Shown here in pieces: positions 13,101 to 24,648 of a stretch of DNA of 64,000 nt. The stretch comes from Epichloe hybrida (lineage: Eukaryota; Ascomycota; Sordariomycetes; Hypocreales; Clavicipitaceae). Each line of letters begins with the position of its first letter. The first letter of the stretch is position 1. The stretch lies in the NCBI GenBank assembly GCA_019022495.1, contig JAFEKR010000009.1, positions 124,001 through 188,000 on the forward strand. The letters are read 5' to 3'. Under the pieces are notes generated by a model. The model was not told the origin of the DNA and did no database searches. It saw nothing but the letters and a program-made list of their open reading frames with translations. A program made the translations under genes and the position numbers.

Positions 13101-15849
13101 TTTTAGAAAGCGCTAATTTTAGTGTATTTTAACTTACTTATATATCTTAGAGTGAAGATAGATATATCTAGATATATAATTAAGGCTATACTTATAATAT
13201 TAGTACTAGGTTACTAGCACTTAGTTATGTTTATATTAAGAAAGATAACTAATACTAAATTATAATATTTAATACCTAATAGTAAATTATTAGCTATCTA
13301 AGAGGCTTTTTGCATATAGAGATACTATCTTGCTTATTTAGCTTATATAATTAAAGTTATTCTAGATTATTTAAACTATAAGTACCTTACTATAAAGCCT
13401 AAGCTTACTAGTAAGTAAGTAATTACGCTTAATAAGCTTTATCCTTTTAACTTTAAGATTATATATTATATAGGGAAATTAAATCCTACTAACTTACTTT
13501 TAAGAAGACTAGATTTTATAAGTAAGGTAAGAAAAGAGAAAGTAGTAACTATATAACTTCTTACCTTTTTATCTAAATTTATAGATACTAAGAGATAGGA
13601 ACACTATAGCGATATTATTAATACTATAGGCTCTATAAAAACATTACTTAATATAACTAATAGTTAGTTATAATAATACTGCGATAATACTACTAATATC
13701 TAGGGTTTTAAAAAATTATAACTTAACTATATTTCTAAAGAACCTAATAATCTAGATAATCTTAGAAGAGTTATATTAGTAAGGTTATTTAATACTTTTT
13801 ATACTTCTATTAATAAGTAATAAGCTAGCTATAGTAATACTATTAGTACCTAGTGTATGCATTATTTATTACTTAATTATTTTAATTTTCCTATTAGACT
13901 AGCTATTACTAATAGGGATAGACTAGTATAGGTTATTGCTAGTAAGCAGTAAGGGCGCCCCTTAAAAACGTTACTTATCTATATCCTTATAAGACTAGAA
14001 GTATTTATTAAACTAATTACTTATAGAGATATTATAGCTAGGATTTAATCTATTTAAAGAACCTCTTTTAAGTTTAACTCTAACTTTTTAGAAAAGAGCT
14101 TAGAATTAAAACCCTTAATTTAAGTCTTATTATATAAAGCATAGTAAGGCAATAACTTTGCTATAGCTTAATTAAAGTTACTTAAAAGTGGCGATTTAGC
14201 TATGTCCTAGATATAGTTAATTAAACCCTCTAAGCTATTAATATTTAAGAATTATATTTTTATTCCTCTAGGTATAAGAAAAGAAATTTTATTACTAACT
14301 TATAATAACCTTACTACTAGGCACTAAGGAGTAAGTAAAACTCTTTATTAGATTATAAACTAATATTATTAGCTAATAATAAAGAAAGATATAAAGGTAT
14401 ATTAGTACTTATATAAATTATTAGACTTTAAAACTAAGGCATTATAAACTATATAGTAAGCTAGCTATATTGCTAGTGCTTAATTACCCCTTTTAAGAAT
14501 TATTAATAGATTTTATTACTAGACTTTTACTAGTGAAAGATTTAAATTAAACCTATAATATAATTTTAGTTATTATTAACTATTTTATAAAATACGGTAT
14601 TTACATCCTTGTTTTAACGTAACTAACTAGTAATAGGCTAGTAACTATATTCTTAGAATATGTTTTTAGAGACTATAGAGCCCTAGAAGGTATTATAATA
14701 GACTAAGGTTCTATATTTACTAGTGGTTTCTAGATAACTTTTTATTATTTTCTTATAATAAAGTGGCTACTTAGCACTGCTTTTTACCCCTAGATTAATA
14801 GTTAGATAAAACATTTAAACTAGGTCTTAGAACATTATTTAAGGGCTTTTACTTATGCTAAATAGACTAATTAGGTAAATAACTTATTAATAGCGTAATT
14901 CACATATAATATAAGCAATTACTTAACGCATAGCTACATACTAGTAAAGGCATTATAAGGTTATAATCCTAGAGGTTTACAGTAAGTAATAGTAAATATC
15001 CCTTTAGTAAATAATTAAGCTAAAAGTAAGATTTTAGTACTAAGAGAGAAGCATACTATAATTAAGTAGCTTTTAAGTAACTTATAGACTTAGTATAAAA
15101 AATATTATAACTAGAAGAGAACTCTAATAAGGTTTAAAGTTAGTAACTATATTTTATTATTAATAAAAAACATTAACCTAAGATACTCTAGTAAGAAGCT
15201 AGCTATAAAGTATCTAGGCCCCTATAAGATTAAAAAGGTAATTAGAAGTTATAGATTAGTGTATTAATTAAAATTACTACCTAGAACTTAATTATATAAT
15301 ATATTTAATATTACTAGTCTTAAACCTTTTAAAGGGGACCTAATAGATATAGAAGATATATCCTTACTATAAGATACTATTAAAGATAATAAATAAGAGT
15401 TTAAAGTTAAGAGAATTATTTTATATTACTATAATAGAAGGCATTATAAATATCTAGTTAAATAGAAGGGCTATAATACTTTAGAGAATACTTAGGTATT
15501 AAAAAGGGATTTTATTACTAGAGAAATTATTAATAACTATAAGTAATAGCTAAGTAATAAAGTTAATATAAGGTAGTTATGTTTTATAACTTAATATACT
15601 AAAGATATTAGAAAATAAAGTTAATTTACTTAGATAACTTAAATAATCTATTATATAGCTACTAAGTACCTATCCCTCTATAATAGAGTTAGCCCTTAAG
15701 ACTACTAGTCCCTTATTATTATTAGTAACTATAGGAGCTATAAAGAAAGAGGCCTTAGGAGTATCTTTATTATTAGAATCCCTCTCTTTATATATATAAA
15801 CTTAAAGTATACTAGGGAGCTTAATAGGACTAATATATTTAGGTAAATT

Positions 15850-16950
15850 AATAGTATTTAGTGTAAACTACTAGTAAGTTAGTTAAGCATTAGCTATATA
15901 TATTAAGAAAGCTTACCTTTAGGATATTCTAGGCTATAAAGTAAAGATAGTTTATAATATTAATCTAAGTCTCTAGATTTATAGTATTACTTAGTAGCGC
16001 TATTATAGTGTGTTTATTATATTTTACCTTATAAGTAATATTAGTAAATATTTAAGTATAGTAAATATAACTATGCTTATTAGAATTTTTATAAACTAGG
16101 ATAGTATTTTATAGCTTTTTCTTTACTTTTATAATAGGCTAGTAATAAGTTAGTAGTAATCTAGTGTCTAGGAAATAGGATTATACTTACTTTATTTTAA
16201 TAGTAATAGCTACCTTTAGAAGTAACTTTAATAAGTTTAAATAGCCTATTATAAAGCTATATAATTTAAGCTAAAGTCTAGTAGTATATTAGTAATAACT
16301 AGGTAAATTCTAGTTAAGAGAGATATACTATAATATAGTTTTTATTATTTTAAAAGTAATAAGCATATTTTATTAAATAGCCTATTAAATATTAGCTATA
16401 AAGAAGTAATAAGTAAGTAAGAAAGTTATACTTAAAGATTTATTATATTTAGCTAGAAAGGTTTTTTTATTAATAAGGTATCCTAGAATCTTATAGGTAC
16501 TATTTTTTAGGAGAATATTTTATATTATTACTTACTAATAATAGCGTATATATAAAATCTTTTTTAAAGTTATTTTACTAGTAGTAAGTTAGTAATAAAG
16601 ACACTATAAGGATATAATAAACTTATAATAAGATTTTAGAAGAAGTTTGCTTTTAGGGAGACTTTATAGGAGATTTCTTAGTTAATAGATTTTCTTAAGG
16701 TATTAATAAAGGTAAAGTTTAGGTATAAGACTTAGATATAGTAAACTAGCTATAAGTTAGCTATAATAAACTAAATAGGGAAGTTATACTAATAAGAGTA
16801 TAAACTTATAAGCTAGATAAGGGCAAGAAACTAAGATAAATAAGAATAGATAATAATAATAATTAGGGACTAAAAGAGATTAGTAACTACTAAGTAATAG
16901 TAATAAGAGAGCTATTACTTAGCTAGTAAGGGTAACTTATAAGATTAAGG
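15850..16950 (+). pseudogene. Extra RIP-eroded reading frame between chromodomain and 3' LTR
   Basis: From about 16631 one frame reads as a polar, charged, glutamine-rich protein if TAG and TAA are taken as former CAG and CAA (for example AFRE, then IDFLKVL, KFRYK, EYKLIS-IRARN). The density of stops exactly where Gln would fit, and the otherwise protein-like composition, argue that this was coding before RIP. The product is unknown; it could be a coiled-coil structural or accessory protein. The homologous region of the minus-strand copy lies at about 56950-58450. The limits are approximate. Confidence 0.45.
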
Positions 16951-17487
16951 GATATTATAAAAGAAAGGAAGAGTATAAAAGAGGGAAAAAATTAGTCTCT
17001 TTTATATTAACCCTAGACCCCTTAAGTGATTTAATGCACTATGTATAAGTAATTTACAAATTATAATAATAACTATTAGCATTACTAAACGCATATATGC
17101 CTAATAGCTATAAGCTTATAGTAACTATAATATAAGCCCTTTAGTTAAACTATTTAGAACTCTAGCATTAGGTACCTTATTTATTTAACTAATTATGAAA
17201 ATTAACACGGGTTATTTATATTGTTTTTTCTAGCTATATAATAGGTAATAATATTTATTTCGCTATAGTAAAGCTATATGTAAGCTACTATTAGAATATT
17301 ACTAACTATAATAAGGGGTTATTTTTAATTAGTGGTATTATTATTATTATTTCTTTTTATTTACTTACGCGTCTAAATATAAGGTGCCTTATCTTATTTT
17401 TCCTTATAAAGCTTTAATATAGTAACTACGCCCTAAGTAAGTAGCTTATTTTATAATTAAGGTTAATTATATATAGGGGGGGTATTA

Positions 17488-17757
17488 TATTAGGATCGTA
17501 GAGGTTAAAGATAGGATATTTATTAAAGCAAGTCTATAAAGAACCTTTAGGCTATATAGATAATAAAGAGGCTAGCTAGCTATAAGATAGCTATATGCTT
17601 ATAAAGTAAGGTATTTATTAAAGACTAGGCACATTATTAGTGCTAGGTTAGAGATTAAAACCTTTACGCACTTACCCCTAGCTAGCATCTATCTAGTAGT
17701 GACTGCAATAGTCTTAGCCATCACTTCGTTCTTAACCTTTTGGTGCAAGCCGTGACA
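17488..17757 (+). repeat. 3' LTR of Gypsy G1
   Basis: A 270-bp LTR whose first half is RIP-mutated (start TATTAGGATCG) while the last 60 bases are nearly intact (GGTGCAAGCCGTGACA). It follows the polypurine tract. Confidence 0.93.
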
Positions 17758-17983
17758 TATTTAAGAAAATCCTTTATAGTAAAATAATTAAAGTAAGCTA
17801 AGTTTAAAGATCTTAAAGTAAGTTATTTTTACCCTTATTTTATACTTATTCTAGGTCTAATCTAGGGTAACTAGGTAAACCTTAAGTACTATAGTGTATA
17901 TCTTATAAGATATAATTAATTAAGAATTTAGGGCACTAGTGCTATAATATTATTAGTAAGTTAGTTTATTACTAGCCTAAGAG

Positions 17984-18148
17984 TGTGAGGCGCTGTACGT
18001 TGTAAGGCGCGTGGCCTACAGGGCAGCCCACAGGGTGTTCGCAAGCGACAGGTCTTAAGTAATTGTAAGGTGCAATGTTAGCAACAGCTAGTATTAGCGG
18101 ATCTTTTAGTCTATTAGGATTCCTAGCATACCTTCTAGGTCTCTTATA
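17984..18148 (+). repeat. 5' LTR of TRIM-like element 1
   Basis: A 165-bp terminal repeat with TG start and ATA end (RIP of ACA). A solo inverted copy occurs at about 38662-38828. Confidence 0.85.
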
Positions 18149-18419
18149 ATTATGCTAGCCATTACAGGTCTTCTAGCTGCGCTAGGTCCTAGGTTCGAAT
18201 CCCACGAGGTACGTGAGGTTTGCATAGGATTAAACTAGGCTAGGTAGCTTACATTAGGCTCATAGGGTAGCTAGGGGATAGGGCTGTTATGTCCGCCCTA
18301 GTGGGCCTTAGGGGTTCGCAATTACTAATTATCTAAGGCCACGGAATCTAGGCCTAATCCCTAACTAGATAGTGGTAGCGCGCTAGCTTAGGACAAGCCC
18401 TAGGAAGGGGAAGGATAGT

Positions 18420-18586
18420 TGTGAGGCGCTGTATGTTATAAGGCGCGAGGCCTAAGGGTAGCCCATAGGGTGTTGTGCGCAAGCGACAGGTCTTAAGTAA
18501 TTATAAGGTGTAATGTTAGTAACGGCTAGCATTGGCGGATCTTTTGGTCTATTGGGATTCCTAGCACACCTTCTAGGTCTCTTACA
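18420..18586 (+). repeat. 3' LTR of TRIM-like element 1
   Basis: A 167-bp terminal repeat, TGTGAGG to CTTACA, differing from the 5' copy by transitions and a small insertion (GTTGTGCGC against GTTCGC). Confidence 0.85.
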
Positions 18587-18591
18587 AAGAG

Positions 18592-18875
18592 TAAGGCTAA
18601 TCTATATATAAAAGGGTAATATTTAGTGCTTACTTTAACTATTAGGTTTATAACTATAAATATTCTAAGGTAATATTAGTATTTATACTTACTTTAAGCT
18701 TACTTTAGTGCTAATTTACTTATAGCTAAATATTACTAGCTAGTAAAGGGAGTATTAGTAGTTAGTTAATACCTAGGCTAGTATAGTTACTAGGAGTAAT
18801 ATAAGTAGTATTACTCTAGTATAGTAATAGCTTTAAATTAAGGCTAACTTTAATTATCTAGGCCTTAGAGAACTA
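18592..18875. other. AT-rich spacer
   Basis: No ORF, repeat or RNA gene that I can support. Confidence 0.6.
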
Positions 18876-18879
18876 TATA

Positions 18880-19125
18880 GCTTAGGTTAAGAGACTTTAT
18901 ACTAAAAACCACGATAAGAAAAAATAGAGTACTATAGTAATAAGCCTAGACCTAGCTAGGTCTAGGTTTACTAAGGAATAATATAATAAGGTTATCTTTT
19001 AGCTCTAGTAGCTTAATACCTAGGTAGTAAAAATAAACTAGCTCCTAGCCACTAGCCTATTAGCTAAGGGTAAGAGTAAGGTAATAGAGAATATAATCCT
19101 AGTTTCTAAAGAGAAATAAGGCTAA
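18880..19125 (+). pseudogene. RIP-eroded coding remnant of unknown family
   Basis: One frame of about 82 codons reads like a protein when TAG/TAA stand for glutamine: a basic start (YTKNHDKKK), then ISLDLARSRFTKE, a Gln/Leu-rich stretch, LLATSLLAKGKSK and VIENIILVSKEK. The composition suggests the C-terminal tail of a nuclear protein or transposase, but I do not recognise the family. It does not match any other copy in the window. Confidence 0.4.
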
Positions 19126-19459
19126 TTTTAGGTTAGTAAAGGGGTAGTAGTAGGCTAGTGTAAAATAATACCTATAGTTTTTTAACTTAAAATTAATCTA
19201 ATAACTATTCTAGACCTATAGTCTTTCTATCTTAGTGTAATTCCGCCTTATTTCTAGCCTGCCTCTATAGCTATATTATCTTACTTAGTGTCTCTCTTTA
19301 GTTATTTATAGCGTTTATTTGTTAATTATTTTAGTTACCTCTAGGGTAGCCTAGATCCTCCCCTAGTTTGCATTTGCTAAGGGCTAGGTCTTATGCTAAT
19401 ATATAATATTAGAGTCTTCTTATGCTAAGGACCTATTTAGCTATATATCTTGCCCTTAG

Positions 19460-19868
19460 CAGAGTATTGCACTACAATTGATTTGTAGTGTATTTTTTAT
19501 TTAACAAATAATATATATCTAATCTTGGAAAATATATAGAGATATAAAACTTCTTTTTTTAGATAGATAACTAAAAAACTACAATGTAATTATATATAAA
19601 AGTAAGTCTAAAAGTGAACCCCTTGCCTATAAATTAGAAAAACTACATTTTACTACATTTTAGCACTAAGAATACACTATAAATGTAGTTTTTCTAATTT
19701 ACAGGCAAGGGGTCCACTTTAGACCCACTTTTATATATAGTATTTTTCTTAGGATTTATCTCTATAGGATTACGTGATTTATAGGATAATCTATTTAATT
19801 GTAAGCTAGCTATAAAATTAAATGTAAAAACTACAAAACACACTACACTAACTACAAACAATACTCTG
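19460..19868. mobile_element. hAT-type MITE with perfect 8-bp target duplication
   Basis: A 409-bp element starts CAGAGTATTG and ends CAATACTCTG. The 8-bp duplication GCCCTTAG lies at 19452-19459 and 19869-19876. An 8-bp duplication and a CAGAG-type terminus are hallmarks of the hAT superfamily. The centre holds a long imperfect inverted repeat (about 19592-19650 against 19680-19738, with CAAGGGGT as the strongest block), so the transcript or single strand would fold into a large hairpin. There is no ORF. Its ends are shared with the much longer elements elsewhere in this window. Confidence 0.85.
19592..19738. repeat. Imperfect inverted repeat (hairpin) inside the MITE
   Basis: Arms of about 57 bp flank a loop of about 30 bp; shared blocks include AGAAAAACTACAT / ATGTAGTTTTTCT and TATATATAAAAGT / ACTTTTATATATA. 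Differences are mostly transitions. Confidence 0.8.
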
Positions 19869-19876
19869 GCCCTTAG

Positions 19877-20152
19877 GGGATTGTCTAGGGCTAGCCTTGC
19901 TTCCTATGTGTCTCTAGGCTATTATGTTTAGGGGTGTCTATAGTTATAGTTAGCATAGTTAATAATTACATAATACTAGTCTTTAACCACATAGCTATAG
20001 CTATATAAGGGTAAAGCTACTCTAGGAATATATCTTTAGAAAAGGAACTTATTAAGGCTAATCTTTCCTATATATAGTTATATTATTATAGAAAAGATAT
20101 GCTTATTAAGTCTAGTGTAAAATTTCTAGATATCCTTTAGGTTATAGGTAAG
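19877..20152. other. Short spacer
   Basis: It holds GATTGTCTAGGGCTAGCC and similar mid-GC sequence next to the MITE; no gene is visible. Confidence 0.5.
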
Positions 20153-20655
20153 CAGAGTATTGTTTGTAGTGTAGTTAGTGTAGTTTTTAGGAAAAATTTG
20201 TATTTATAGTGTAGTTTTTTTTTCTTGTAGTTAGTGTAGTGTAGTTTTTTTTTTTATAGTGTAGTGTATTGTAGTTTTTTTTTTTTTATAGTTAGTATAG
20301 TGTAGTTTTTTTTTTGTAGTTAGTGTAGTTACTAACTACACTAACTACAAAAACTACAATGTAGTGTTAGTAAAAAAAAGTGGGCCTTTTTATTATATAA
20401 TGTTATTATAAGGATTAAAAGAAAGCTAGTTATATAGAAGCTTTTATTATTACCTATTTTACTTAATTAGTTATAGAATTTATAATATTCACTTTTTTTT
20501 AAGAATTTTACTATAACTAGGGTTATTTATAATATTATACCTTTTTAATAATACTATTATACTTATTACTTTATTTTACTAATATAACTTTAAGAAAAAC
20601 CTTCTAATTATTTTATTTACTATTATTATTAATTATTTTATATTTTTATTATTAA
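20153..20655 (+). mobile_element. CAGAGTATTG-type TIR element, left part
   Basis: It starts CAGAGTATTGTTTGTAGTG and runs in the same order as the arm at 31958. The Copia copy C2 interrupts it at 20656. The right half is not found beside it. Confidence 0.65.
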
Positions 20656-21957
20656 TGTGGCTTCCTTTGGACCTTCGGACGATAGATAGTCCAACCGTGG
20701 CCAAAGAGTGGAGCCACCGAAGGGATGCACGCGATGCGATTAGATGCATCGCGAGCTACCCTGCTCCGTTAGCAGTAGCACCACACTATAGCCTTACTTT
20801 TCCCCCTTTTTACTTACCTTCTCTTCTAGCTAAATTCCTCTCCTTCTCTCTCTTCTCTTCTCTTAGTTATTAGCTATTATTATTAACTTTATTAAATTTA
20901 ACCTTATTACACTAGTGCAAATATTCCTTAGTAAAACTAACACTAATTAGTAGTTAACTATAACCATAGATAAGTTAAGTATTATAAGAAGAGATATTTC
21001 TGCAAATACTATAGCCACTACCCCTTATTATACTAAATTAATAGTTATTACAGTAAAGAGACATAACTATAGAGTGTGCTAAAGGAAGATAGACTAGAAT
21101 CCTAGTAATAGGCTTATTAGACTTCTAAGAGATTAATCTATTAACTCTTAGGCCTTTAGGATATTTAGTTAATTATTAATCTTATTATCTATTATAAGAA
21201 AACTAACTAAATAACTAAATCTATTGCTATAAGGCATTTTATTTAAACCTAACGTTAAAAACAATCCTTAGCTAAGCTAGCTAACCTATATAACCTCCTT
21301 CTACACTCTCTTTATAACCCCTCTTCTCTCTTTATAGCTTTTTATGCCTTAGTGTTCTAAACATTAAGTTATTTCTACTTTTATACTATCTTTATAGCTT
21401 GCTTTTCTCTCTTTTTACTATTTTCCCCTCTTTTATACTTTTTCCCGTTATTTTTTATTATTTCCCTTTATTTATCCTATTAATCCTATTAATCCTACTA
21501 ATCCTATTTATCCTATTCCGTTTATCCTATTTATTCTGTCCTGTTTATCTTATTTATCCTATTTATCCTACTTATTTCACAAGCAGAGCTCTAGGCTCTA
21601 TTATATTAATTATAGCACTTTTACCCTATTTTTATTAGCCTTATTAATTTAAGACTAACATTACTAGAGGGATAGAACTAGAGGGCAAAAGAATAATAAG
21701 GGGCACTCCCTAAAACACGCCCCTTTTCTCTAAACCCCTATAAGTATCTTTAAAGATAACTATTCTTAAAAGACCTTAAGAGAATAAACTCTTACTATAT
21801 CTATAACCACTTGCTAGTAAGCTTATAAGAGATTAGAAAGAATCTAATAATCTAGATCCTAAGACTACTACATAGCCTAAGCTTAATAATTACATTACAG
21901 GGTTTATTAACCTTAGTAAGCGTTAGGGCTAAAGAGATAATAACCTCTAGGAATTAT
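20656..21957 (+). mobile_element. Copia copy C2, 5' part only
   Basis: A 5' LTR of 287 bp (20656-20942, TGTGGCTTCC to ACTAACA) is followed by about 1 kb of internal sequence that aligns with positions 2065-3080 of copy C1. It stops abruptly at GGAATTAT, where the LTR of a different Copia family begins. RIP is heavier than in C1. Confidence 0.88.
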
Positions 21958-22771
21958 TGAAATGTAGGGAGCTAGTTGCCGGCTGGCAACAGCTGTACAG
22001 GTGCGGCTCTACGGTCAGGGACTAGTAGAACCACCACGTTGAAATATTTAACGTAACGCAACGGAAGGTTTTAGCAGTTATTAACTAATAGAATTCAATT
22101 TAGATAACTTTTATAATATCTTATATACTAATAGAATTGATTTTAGTGACGTTGTATAGGCAATGCGGCTGTTAGATTAAGAGGCCTAGCTATCTAGCTA
22201 GATTAAAAAGATCTTCTTTCTCTTATATACCCACTAACTATATTAGTAAATCTAGACTGCTAAAGAGGTCTTATAGGCCACTTTTTATTTTCCGCAAAAT
22301 TCATTTATATGTAAAATCCAAAAAATCAACTTACCACTATACAAACTAGCAACCTATATGCACTAAATTTTAGTCTAAAAAATATTCTTATATAAAATAA
22401 AAGCCCTATCTTCTAGCTCTAATTTACTATATATAAGACTTTTATACAACCTCTAGTTAAAGAGAAAATCGCTGTTAAAGATAGCTATAGGGTAACTTAC
22501 TTATATTACCCTAGCTTACTTAATTACTAGTGGCGTTGCGGTTATGGCTACGCTTATAGCTATAACGCAATTGAATAATCCATAATTAACAATTAATTCG
22601 GATTAGTTATTCACATAGTTAGTTATAGCTATTAACAGCTATAACGTAGCTATTAATAGCCACCTTCGCGACTATTAACAGCTGTAGTGTAGCTATTAGG
22701 CTTGTAATGCAAGCTAGTAATAGAAAGGTCCTTTAACTAGAAAGGGCTAAAAATAGGTCTTATTTTTAACA
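21958..22771 (-). repeat. 3' LTR of a second Copia family (copy D1)
   Basis: Read on the minus strand, an LTR of about 814 bp starts TGTTAAAAATAAG at 22771 and ends CTACATTTCA at 21958. It is preceded on that strand by a polypurine tract (TAGAGGGGG), which sets its orientation as the 3' LTR. Its first 440 bp recur at 31516-31957 on the plus strand, less mutated there. The outer limit at 21958 is inferred from the TG/CA rule and the break in copy C2. Confidence 0.72.
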
Positions 22772-24648
22772 CCCCCTCTACAAAAGAATTATATATAAGC
22801 TAATTAAAAGCGTATAAAGTGATATAGGGTAAACAAGAACTTTTAGATAAAAACAGATAAAAGGGAAAAATAAGAAAAGATAAAAGACTCCCTTTTAAAT
22901 TCCTAGCTATTATTAAATATAGCTCCCTTTTTAGCGTTGTTTTAAGTTCCCTATTAAAGGGATTTAGTTATTGGTTTTTAGTGATTATCAAGCCCTAAGA
23001 GCCTAATAAAAGCCTGATAAAAAGGCCTAGATAACGGTTTCGTTAGGCCATCTGCAGGCATTGACTTCGTATCTAGATATTCAATCTTAGCTAAACCCTC
23101 TAAAACCTATTACCTAATATAGTTAAACTTTAGTAAGGTATGCTTTATATGGCTATGTAAGGCAGGGTTATAGGCAGTGGTTATAGCGCCTTAATTAAAT
23201 ATTACTATAAGTAACCCTTCCCTTAACTTATAAGCTTATATTACTAGCCTCTTAATTTATTTAGGTATTTCTTTTCTCCTAATCTTAGTCTAATATAGTT
23301 AGTTAATAATTATAATAACCTCTAATACCTCTATATTTAATAGGGCTAATAGCCTATTAGCTTCTCCCTTAAAATCTATAAATAACTCTTTATAGATAAT
23401 AAAGGCCTTTTTAAATAAATAATTATACCTTATTAAGTTACCTAGCTATATTATATAATCTCTAATTTTAATTAAAATATTAGGCTTTCCTAGTATTCTT
23501 AAAGGGTAAAGTTCTCCCTTAATTTTATATAAGCACTTAGCTATTACTTTAGAGAATAAAGAGTTTATAAACTAATTACCCCCTAAGGTATTAGCTTATA
23601 AGCCTAGCTAGCTAATAATTCCCTTAATATATTTATTATTTTATACTAGGGGTAAAGACTTAAAACTTTCTTAGAAAATAAGGACTCTCTCTTTTTTATT
23701 TAATACTAATATTAGAAATTTATTAGTTTCTTTTAAATTTTATAGGTATAACCCCTTAATTCTAGTAGCTTTAATATTTTTCTAGTAGTAATTAATTAAT
23801 TTATTAAGTTTTATAAGAGTAATATAAACTAGGTAATAAGCCTTAGATATTATAGCTAATACCTTAAGTACTTTAATTTTACTCTTATTATACTTTTATT
23901 AATTCTTATAAAACTAAAACCTTAAAATATTTATTTTTAAAGGTTACTAAGTTAATATAGCTATAGCCTAACTATAAGAGTAAAGATTTAATAAGATACT
24001 TAACTAATCTTTAAATACTTTAATTAGTAATAGTAATAGTAATATAAGTAATTTTAGTAATAAAGGTTAAGCTTTTTATTTAGCTCTTAACTTAAATTTA
24101 TTTACTATTTTATTATACTTCTTAACTATTATATATTAGACTTTAAATAAGTAAGAGATACCACTTAACTAAAGGTTATAATACTTATTAAAGATAAATA
24201 TAGTTAAGGAAATATAAATTCTATAATTATTAGTAAGTTTTATTAAGTCCTATAAATTTATAATTAATTAGTATTTAGCTATAACTCCTATTATTTTACT
24301 AAAGTAAGTTAAAACTAATATTATACTCTTATTACTTACTTAGAAAGTATAGTTTAATAAAATAGTAAATAAGTTTAATATAATAGTTTTTAGCCTAGAG
24401 TTATAAATATCCTTAAGTAAAAATATATCCTTAATTTACTATAGTTACTTATTAGTAACTAGCCTTATTACTTATATAAAGATAAAGATAAGGGTTAATT
24501 ACTTACTTATAAAGGGGTTTACTCTTCCTTATAACTATAGTAAAAGTAATAATAAAAATAAAGGTAGTAGTTATAAACTCCTTATATTAGTAAGACCTCT
24601 CTTTTACTTTCTTTTCTTATTAATACTATTTCTAGCTAGCCTCCTAAG
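22772..24648 (-). mobile_element. Copia copy D1, 3' internal part (RT/RNase H)
   Basis: On the minus strand, just upstream of the polypurine tract, eroded codons at about 23020-23200 read like the C-terminal end of Copia RNase H (a KHTLLKF-like block followed by IEYLDTKSMPADGLTKPL). The rest, to 24648, should be reverse transcriptase but is too eroded to show motifs safely. The 5' part is lost where a CAGAG-type element begins. Confidence 0.7.

Larger units (their letters stand above)
9899..17757 (+). mobile_element. Ty3/Gypsy chromodomain retrotransposon, complete but RIP-eroded (copy G1)
   Basis: Both LTRs are 270 bp, and perfect TATTT duplications flank the element (9894-9898 and 17758-17762). 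Reading through stops shows a Gag zinc knuckle near 11261-11290 whose second Cys and His codons are mutated, reverse transcriptase about 12150-12850 (KGGKLRL, YRGLNKI; catalytic YLDD present as YLDN at 12708-12719), RNase H about 13100-13420, integrase about 14300-14950, and a C-terminal chromodomain about 15420-15510 (LVKW-KGYN, LENTW). The PR-RT-RH-IN-chromodomain order is that of chromoviruses. A polypurine tract (AGGGGGGG) precedes the 3' LTR. About 1.9 kb remains between chromodomain and 3' LTR and contains a further eroded frame. Confidence 0.95.
17984..18586 (+). mobile_element. Miniature LTR element (TRIM-like), family 1
   Basis: A 603-bp element has two direct terminal repeats of 165 bp (17984-18148) and 167 bp (18420-18586), both starting TGTGAGGCGCTGTA and ending in TCTCTTAYA. 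Five-base target duplications AAGAG lie at 17979-17983 and 18587-18591. The 271-bp internal part has a polypurine tract directly before the 3' repeat (GGAAGGGGAAGGATAGT) and no ORF. It also holds a perfect tRNA B-box-like motif, GGTTCGAATCC, near 18193. This anatomy fits terminal-repeat retrotransposons in miniature, which move with proteins from a larger element. The GC content is well above the surroundings, so RIP has been mild. Confidence 0.82.
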
